Below are positions 56,180-64,000 of a DNA stretch of 64,000 nucleotides, piece after piece; the first letter of the stretch is position 1; each line of letters opens with the position of its first letter. The stretch comes from Zasmidium citrigriseum. Its lineage: Eukaryota; Ascomycota; Dothideomycetes; Mycosphaerellales; Mycosphaerellaceae. The position numbers and the translations under genes are program-made. The stretch lies in NCBI GenBank assembly GCA_002786025.1, contig NHNW01000003.1, positions 1,238,000 to 1,301,999 on the forward strand, read 5' to 3'. The notes beneath the pieces were generated by a model. It was given only the letters and a program-made list of their open reading frames with translations. It searched no databases and had not been told where the DNA came from.

Positions 56180-59100
56180 ATTAAACCTTTATTTAAATCG
56201 AACGAATTATATCCTTATCTACAATAGATACCGAAGTATCCTCTATAGGCTCGTAGCGAGGAACCGCTATTCTACTATCGCGTATATCCTCTTAACGATT
56301 ATACTAGAGCTAGTACTCGAACTACTCTTAACCTACTTCGTAATACTCTTACTAGAGCGCTAGGCTAGGCCTAGATAATCGCCTTTAGAAGTATAGTAGT
56401 ACCGAGATCCCTAGCTCTATTAAAGACTTTAAGAATAGCTTAGCTAACTAGTTAGAAGACGATAACTAGTAATAGATATATAATTAGCTTAAGGCTCGTA
56501 AGAACCTCGCCCTAGAGCTTAATAAGGAAGCGTAAGAGGCTAAGAGTACCTAGGCTATCGCCGAGTAGGCCGTTATATATATATAGGGCTAGATAGGTTA
56601 CGTCGAGGACTAGCTTAACGTAGCCTAGCTCGAAGTAAACCGACTTAAGCCCCTTTAGTCTACGCTCTATTAAGTTTAATAAGAACTAGCCTAGTCGTAG
56701 TAAGAGATTATACGGTTAAAGGCCTTACTATAGATAAACTCCGTAAGCGCGGCTAGTAATAACGACGAGATTATACGCCTATAGAACTAACTCCTCGACG
56801 CCTAACGTTAGCTTCTTAATCGTAATAAGCGCTATAAGTCTTCTAGTAAGAATAAATCTAAGAAGACCGTAGATATCGTATAGTATAGTAGTAACTCTAA
56901 CGAGCTCTATCTATAGCTCGCTAAGTATACGTTTAAGATAACTATTAACTACGATTAGTATCCTTCTTTATAAGAGAAGCTCTTCTACGCCTATACTCGT
57001 ACGACTAATCGAGCTAAGACCTTCCTCGCTACCTATCTTAAGCTAGACCCTACTAACGATACTAGCGTAAGGACTATCTTTAACTTTAGCTCTATTATAG
57101 ACTTTAAGAGGTAGCTATCTCTAAGGTTTAGCTACGCTAACGAACGTAACGTTACCTAGAAGGCTATAAATAACCTTAAGTAGCTTAATAGACTATTTAG
57201 TAACTATATAATCGAATTTAATAAGTATAACGCTATCCTACTATATAAGGGAGAGGCTAAACGTAACTAAGTTAAGAAGGGGTTATCGATAGAGCTTAAG
57301 GACGCTATAACTTACTAGTACAATAAGTACCTTCTTACTAATAAAGACCTCTATACTCGGCTTCGTATCGAAGACGCTAATATCTATACTCGTATTAGGG
57401 AGGTTAAGGAAGAAAAGGGTACTAAGGGCCCGTATAGCTAGTACGCTATCGTACCTAATAATAGTAATAATAATAGGCCGGCTAACTAGTAGGCTAGCGG
57501 TAATAATAACCCTCCTCGTAACTAGTAGGGGTAATTCCTACCTTAGAACCCTAGCGGTAACGATCGCCGTCCTTCTACTACTCTACCCGCCGCCTTTAGT
57601 ATACCTAGTAGCCTAATACTAATAGATCTATTAGCTAGTAACTAGAACTAGTATACCCCTAATTAACGTAAGTAGCGCTAATAGTAAGGCGCTTATAGCT
57701 ACTACCTCGAGTTTAGCTACGTTATAAGCGATACTACCTACCCTAATCTTATCTATAAAGCCGCTAGGTAGAAGACTCGCGTCGCTACGATAACTTCTAA
57801 TAGTCGCCTATAGACGCTACTAGAGAACGACGGCGCTAGCGTCTTTTTAAACGATAGCGGTATATCCGTTAATAGTAGCGTTAGCTAGTAATAACCCTAG
57901 TAGGGGAAAGCCTAGTCCTTAATCGAAGTCGCGATCGAGGACTACTACTATTATTAGAATTAACGTCTAGTAAACTAGTAACCCTTCCGCTACGTATTAA
58001 TACCTAGTAGCTTCCTTTACTAATATCCTTAACCTCCGACGACGACTCGGAGTAGCCGCTTACTTAACGACGACCTTAACGCCTCTATATTAGTTTAGTA
58101 GTATTAAAGAAAGAGTATAATCTTATTCTAGACGTAGACTATTTAGTTCTACCTTATATTATATTATTAAATATTACCGTATTATCTATAGAGTCTTAAT
58201 ATATACTTAACTATAGCTATACTAGTTTTACTTTTATAGACTCTAATTTCGCGTATAAATACGAACTTCCTTTATAACGCCTTCTAGCTCTACGTACCCT
58301 TAAAGCCTTCGACGGCTCTATAGTTAACGATATTATATACGTTACTAAAGCTACAATCGACGTAAACGGCTACTACGAGTATATATCCTTCTACCTTATA
58401 CGACTAGGCTACTACCCTATTATATTAGATATACCCTAGCTAAAGCGCTATAACCTATACCTCTTCTAGTAAGATAATACCGTCCTCTTCGACTTAGAGT
58501 ACTACTACGTTAGTTATAACGCCTATTATTAACTTATCTATACTATAGGGCTCTTATAAGAGCTAGTACCTATCGCTAAGTAGTCGCGTCTACTACCGCC
58601 GCCGCTTATAGTAGATCCTATATTAGTAGGATTCGAGCTAAATATACGTAGCTACGTATCTAAGCGTAAGAGCTAGTAAGCTTTATAAGTCTTATCGCCG
58701 CCGCTAAGAACGCGGACGCCGTCGCTATTAATAAGTAGTAACTTATTACGAATTGCTCCTATACCGTTATAACGAGCCTATAAGCTCGTAGCTACCTACG
58801 ACGCTCTCTCCCCTTAATAGCGCGAAGTCCTTAATACCCTTACTAACCCTAAGGGTTAGGGTTAAGGTTAGGGTTAGGGTTAGGGTTAGAGTTAGAGTTA
58901 GAGCGAAAATCGATATATATACGAAAATTCGCTAAATTACGAAGAGAACGTAAAGAAACTAACCGCTAAGGGCTAGCGAGTCCCTTTTAGTATTAGCTAT
59001 ATTAGAGTAGCGCTCTTCTATCGCCTTATAAGTACTCGAGAATACTAGATCTTTACTACTTTATTATATAACGTTAAATAAGCTATAGCCGTAAAGAAGA

Positions 59101-62100
59101 ATATTAACCTCTCTAGTAAGTTACCGCTATAGTACTACTACTACCTATATATCTTCTCTAAACGAGACGCCGATAAACTACCTCTATATCGCGCCTATAA
59201 TTATAGTATTCCTTTAAATAGCTAATAGCTAAGTAATAGGCTATTATACTCGATATCTTATAAGGAACTAGAGGTTCTATATAACTACCTTAAGGAATAC
59301 CTTACGAAAGGGTTTATCTACGCTTCCTCCTTACTAGCGTCCTCGCTAGTTCTATTCGTTAAGAAACTAGGTAGTAGCCTCCGCTTCTATATAGATTATC
59401 GTAAGCTTAATAAGATAACTATTAAGAACTATTATCCGATACCGTTAATTTAAGAGATACTTAACCGCCTTAGTAAGGCTATTATATTTAGTAAACTAGA
59501 TATTATCTCGGCGTTTAACCGTCTTCGTATTACTAAAGGTAAGGAATAGAAGATAGCCTTTAAGATAAGGTATAGGCTATATAAGTACCTAGTTATACTA
59601 TTTAGGCTAGCTAACGCCCTATCGAGCTTCTAGTATTATATTAACGACTATCTATAACCTTACCTAGATATCTTCTATACTACTTACCTAGACGACGTAC
59701 TAGTATACTTATAATTATACTCTAAGTATAAGTAGTATCTTAACCTTATACTCTCGGCCCTTAATAAAGTAGGCCTTTAAGCTAATATTAGTAAATTAGA
59801 GTTCTATATAACGGAAGTTAAATATCTCGGCCTTATCGTATTAACTTAAGGGATTTAGATAGATCTAGAGAAGATTAACGCTATTATTAACTAGCCGGTT
59901 CTAAGGAACGTAAGGGATATATAAGCGCTCCTTAGTTTTACTAACTTCTACTATAGATTTATACGTAACTTCTTATAGATAGTTAAGCCGCTTACTAAAC
60001 TTATTAAGAAACCCGATAACGATACTTCTAACGGTCGTAAGCTAACCTTCTAATAGAGTAACGCCTACTAGCGAGCGCTTAATATACTTAAGTAAGCCTT
60101 TACGACTAAACCCGTACTAGCTTACTATAATCTAAGCCTTCTAGTAATAGTAGAGACTAACGCGTCTAACTATATTACTATAGGGGTTCTCTTATAATAC
60201 TACGTAGCTAAGGACGCCTAGAAGCTAGTCGCTTTTATAAGTAAGAAGATAACGCTAGCTAAATATAACTACGAGATCTACGATAAGGAGCTACTCGCTA
60301 TTATTAAATCCTTTAAAGTATAGCGCTCGGAGCTAGAGGGCCGTATAATTAATAAGCTAGTCCGTATAATAACCGACTATCGTAATCTTAAGTACTATAT
60401 ATCTACTAAGTAGCTAAATAGGCGCTAGGCTCGTTAGAGCGAGTTCTTTAGTAGGTTTAATTTCTAGATAACGTATAGGCCTAGTAGTAAAGGAATTAAA
60501 CTAGACTTACTTACTCGCTAGTCCGCTAACTAGCCTAATAACGATAACCTATAGAAGTAAGCGTAATATTAGATAGTATTAAAGCCTTATAACCTATCGA
60601 TTAACGCTATTACCCTCTTAGCTAATAACCTCCGCGATAGAATCGCGTAGGCTAGCGCCGATAAGAGTAAAGACGAGCTACTAAAGGTACTCGATAGGAC
60701 CCCTCTAAACTAGTAGCCTATCTCGCTAAGTAAGTACCGCTAGAATAGTAACCTACTATACTACCGAGACTACCTCTACGTACCTAAATCTACCGACCTT
60801 TATATATAAATAGTAAGGGCCTACTATAATACTACTACTATAGGCTACCCTAGGCGTAATAGGACCTTTAAGCTAGTATTACGTAGCTACTTCTAGATAC
60901 CTATACGCGCTAACGTTACTCGATATATTACTAATTACTATATCTATATCTAAACTAAGCTATCGAGGTAGTAGAAAAGTAGGCTTCTACGCTCGCTACC
61001 TCTACTAGCCTACCGCTAGTAATACCTAACTATAGATTTTATTACTAGACTACCGCTAAGTAGTAAAGAAGGGTTTAACGCGGTCCTTATCGTAGTAGAC
61101 CGACTAACGAAGATACGCTACCTAGTACCTATAATCTACTACGATAACGAGGCTAATACTAAGGTAGTTACCTACGCCTTCTTAAATAATATCTCTAAGC
61201 TCTACGGACTCCCTAACTCTATTACCTTAGATAGAGGGACTTAATTTATATTACGCTTCTAGCGATACGTATATTAGTTATTAGGAATTAATATTAAGTT
61301 ATTAATAGCCCGCTACCCTTAGATAGACGGCTAGACTAAACGATTTAACTTAGTTATAGAAGCGTACCTCCGCGCTTTCGTAAGCTACTATTAGGACGAC
61401 TAGTTAGAGTAGCTACCTCTCGCTAAGTTTACTAGTAATAACGTATATAGTTTAGCTATCGATATATTACTATTCTACGTAAACTATAGCTTCTACCTAT
61501 AGATAGATATTAAGGTAGAGAGCTCGCCGTACGCTACGCTCTTAGCTACCGCTTAAATAGAGTAGATAAAGTATATCGAGTAGTAAGCTAAGGATACCTT
61601 ACGCTAGATATAGTCGTAAATAGAGGAATTAGCTAATAAGTACTATAGAGCGTTACTAGACTACTCTATTAGGGACGAAGTATTCGTATTACTTAAGGGG
61701 CTATTAACTAATAGACTAGCTAAGAAGCTAGATCTATAGCGTATAGGCCTATACCGTATTACTAAACGTATATTAAGCTATACCTATAAGGTTAATCTAC
61801 CGCCGTCTATAGATATTTAGCTAATATTCTATATCGATCGCCTTACGCCTATAGTTAATACCTCTAAGCCGCTATTACCTAGCTAGTCTAACGAACTACC
61901 GCTACTAGTTATTATCGATAAGGAAGAGGAGTATTTAGTAGAAGGTATTATAGATTTATAGTATAATAGATAGTTACGGCGCTTTAAATATAAGGTCCTA
62001 TAGGTTAGGTATAATAAAGTATTATAGGAACCCTTAGATAATATTACCTATATAGAAGGCGCTATTATCGACTTTTACTATCGCTTTCTAAGTAAACTAC
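56180..62100 (+). pseudogene. gag-pol of the chromovirus, RIP-inactivated
   Basis: Plus-strand frames with TAA/TAG stops. Gag occupies about 56.2-57.8 kb. The pre-RT linker is visible at 59250 ([20 protein letters not shown]). Reverse transcriptase follows with [20 protein letters not shown] at about 59350 and an intact YLDD box at about 59685. RNase H shows AFISKKITLAKYNYEIYDKE near 60240. Integrase has DRLTKIRYL near 61100, LPNSITLDRGT near 61215 and ARYP near 61300. A chromodomain-like end reads VEGII...YKVL...RYNKVL and EPLDNITYIEGA at 61940-62060. Chromodomains of this type direct integration to H3K9-methylated heterochromatin. Extents are approximate. Confidence 0.82.
58843..58903 (+). 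repeat. Interstitial telomere-type repeat (TTAGGG)n
   Basis: One CCCTAA unit abuts a run of five to six TTAGGG-type units with a few variants (TTAAGG, TTAGAG), in the order CTAACCCTAAGGGTTAGG onward. TTAGGG is the telomere repeat of filamentous ascomycetes. The tract sits between gag and reverse transcriptase of the chromovirus. It contains no CpA, so RIP would leave it untouched. Confidence 0.88.
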
Positions 62101-62266
62101 GCCCTAGTTCGATAATACCTATACCGCCGCCGCCGCTACTACTAACTACTATCGCTATACCGCCTACTACTACCTCTCGACGCTCCGCCTACCTTACGAT
62201 AAAGATCTCCGCTATTTCTACCTCTCTACTAATACTATAGATAGTACCTAATAAGGAAGGGGGTAG

Positions 62267-62453
62267 TATTACGGATTAAGCTCCTTTATAGCTAGCCTTT
62301 CTTATTAATACCTAAGGTATCGAGTTACGTAACTCGGGTTACGTAACCTATAAACCTTATTTCGTTTCGTCTCGACTTTATAGATAGACTTCCTTCCTTA
62401 TACGCTATTAAAATAGATTAGCTATATTAAGTTACTTTAATCGTTTCCTAATA
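62267..62453 (+). repeat. 3' LTR of the chromovirus
   Basis: 187 bp, matches 55841-56027 without indel and with about two substitutions (near 62400). Confidence 0.92.
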
Positions 62454-62458
62454 TATAG
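62454..62458 (+). repeat. Target site duplication TATAG, right copy
   Basis: Identical to 55836-55840. Confidence 0.83.
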
Positions 62459-64000
62459 TCTAGATCTTAGATAAGCGTTTAGTAAGAATAGAGGAGATAG
62501 TAAACTCGAATAGTCCTATATATCTAGTTTCCCTATTATACTAACGCTCGACTAATTAGAACCTTAGAAGACTATCTATACGATACTATAGCTTATACTA
62601 GAGAATAAAGGAACGACTAAGAGTATAGGAAACGTAATAGAGGATATTCTAGAAAGTTAGTTTAATCTACGGACGCTCTACGAGACTTCTAAGATAGAGA
62701 GGGTATCTAGGTTAGAGGCGCTAGTACTAGACGCCCCTAATATAATTATTAGCGATAGAGTCTATTATACCTAATAGTATTCGCGGTTCGAGTTTCCGTA
62801 TAGCCTACTAGTATACGATCCTACTAGGTTTATACGCCTCGTCTATAGCGATAATAAGACGTTAACGAATCTACGAACCTAGAAAAAGGAGTCTAAGAAG
62901 AATAATAGTACGTTTAATAAGGCCCGATAGATCCTACCTATCCCTACGATATTCTATCTTAAAATATATCTACTATAAGTTATAGAGACTAATTTTAATA
63001 GGAACGAGGCGTCTAGTAGGCCGTCGTACCTTCTAGTATACTAGAATATAATAGATTAGAAGATCTACCCTACTATATAGGCTCTATTTAGCTATTAAGA
63101 GCGCTTAGTATAAGATAGCTTTTATACGCGTATTATAGTATTCGTATATAATATTCTAAACTATAGGGATAATTAGAGTCTAGAGTATATAGATCGTATA
63201 GGTACTAAGATTACTAGTCTAGGTAAGGCTAGTATAATTCGACTAATTAATACTATTTATAATTAGGCCTTCTTCCTAGTATATAGACGACTCGACCTAG
63301 ACGACCTTTTAGAAGATACTCGTAAGGTAAATAGCCTATCGTCCGCTTAGATAAAGAAGCAAAAGGCTAAGAAGAAGGATAATACCTCTAGTAGTAGGTT
63401 AGGCTCCTAAACGACCTCGGCTAGTATACTAGATAAGAATAAGCTAGTCTAATCTATAGGTCTAAAGGAACGGGTTAATTATATTAGATTTATTAAGGTC
63501 GTTAAGATATATTATATACTATACTATATAGTATCCTATATAGATATCGGACTTCTAAAGCTAGTTATCGACTAGTATATTCTAATCTTCTATATATATT
63601 TAAATAAGAACTATATCTTTATTATACTCTAGCTTAAGCGTCTAGTAGATACGAAAGCCGCTAATAAACCGCTATAGCGTATAATACTAGCGAACGGACT
63701 AGTAAACTTTTCTAGAAGGGTAGACGGTTAGTTTAAGATTAATAGAGTAAATAAATATCTTAATCTCTTCCTAAAGAATACTATACGTAATCGTCGGAAT
63801 AGGGCGTTTAGCGTTAAGGATTAACTAGAAGAGTATATACTTCTAGCCTTATATACGGGGGTAGTACGAGAAAACCTAGAACGAGTATTTAGCGAGTATA
63901 TAAATACTAGATACGCTAGACGAAGGACTAAAGAGGAGATCTATAAGGTAGCGTTAATCTATAAAAAGGAGACTTTTAGACGCTATATAGTAGACCGAAA
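62459..64000 (+). pseudogene. DUF6589-like gene, right part, RIP-inactivated, runs off the window
   Basis: The frame of 55157-55835 continues across the chromovirus: 55841-62458 is 6618 bp, a multiple of three, and the codon broken by the insertion reads on as LDLR. About 510 codons follow with only TAA/TAG stops. Segments include VLDAPNIIISDRVYYT, FEFPYSLLVYDPTRFIRLVY, then LKRLVDTKAANKPLQRIILA, NGLVNFSRRVDG and YTGVVRENLERVFSEY. The 'aN.LVN.sGr...f...D...E..N' spacing is as in DUF6589. No start or end of the gene is visible here; it continues to the right. A recombinase-like or transposon role is not proven. Confidence 0.5.

Larger units (their letters stand above)
55841..62453 (+). mobile_element. 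Ty3/gypsy chromovirus, plus strand, RIP-mutated
   Basis: 6613 bp with 187-bp LTRs (55841-56027 and 62267-62453) and target duplication TATAG. The LTRs differ at only about two positions. A purine run (AAGGAAGGGGG, 62253-62263) before the right LTR is the polypurine tract. Gag, pol with reverse transcriptase, RNase H and integrase, and a C-terminal chromodomain follow in normal chromovirus order. It lies inside the DUF6589-like frame. It contains a telomere-type repeat at 58843-58903. Confidence 0.92.

Noticed and set aside
58843..58903. A true chromosome end
   Set aside because: The TTAGGG run is only about 60 bp and retrotransposon sequence continues on both sides, so it is interstitial.

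Overview
This window is filamentous ascomycete DNA, most likely from a Dothideomycete (Capnodiales/Mycosphaerellales type). The evidence is short 46-76 bp introns with fungal splice sites, Pezizomycotina-specific families (MARVEL, 2EXR/F-box-like, DUF6594, a fungal secreted Cys-rich family), an initiator-tRNA RIT1 gene, and a large block carrying repeat-induced point mutation (RIP). I cannot name the species.

1-31.7 kb is ordinary gene-rich chromosome. In order it holds RIT1 (+), a MARVEL-like membrane protein (+), a 2EXR-like protein (+), an ARMT1/DUF89 phosphatase (+), a secreted Cys-rich protein (-), a small membrane protein (-), a DUF6594 membrane protein (-), an MFS sugar transporter with a GC-AG intron (+), an F-box protein (-), a second 2EXR-like protein (+), a protein kinase (-), a thioredoxin-fold protein with no cysteine (+), the 2339-codon THO2 subunit of the mRNA-export THO complex (+), and a FUN14-like mitochondrial protein (-). 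Exon structures were worked out by hand from splice sites and frame.

32.1-35.3 kb is a cluster of four short intronless genes for small proteins with about four membrane helices. Two are clear paralogs. All four share a Glu inside or next to the first helix and a C-terminal LEAG-like tail. This is the most interesting live gene cluster in the window.

35.3-39.9 kb is gene-poor, with only weak ORFs.

39.9-64 kb is a transposon graveyard with nearly complete loss of CpA/TpG dinucleotides and retention of CpG. Start codons are almost all erased, so ORF callers see nothing. Reading through the TAA/TAG stops gives: a complete Mutator-like element (39932-43350; 55-bp terminal inverted repeats; 9-bp target duplication); an un-mutated island (43360-44590); then a plus-strand RecQ-like helicase reading frame (about 44.9-48.4 kb) followed by a DUF6589-like frame that runs off the right end. 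Two Ty3/gypsy retrotransposons are inserted in this host sequence. The first lies on the minus strand at 48425-55151 with target duplication TTAAG. The second is a plus-strand chromovirus at 55841-62453 with target duplication TATAG. The chromovirus carries an internal (TTAGGG)n tract at 58843-58903. The telomere-type repeat and the helicase hint at a subtelomeric history, but the window does not prove it.

No rRNA, tRNA or CRISPR array was recognised.
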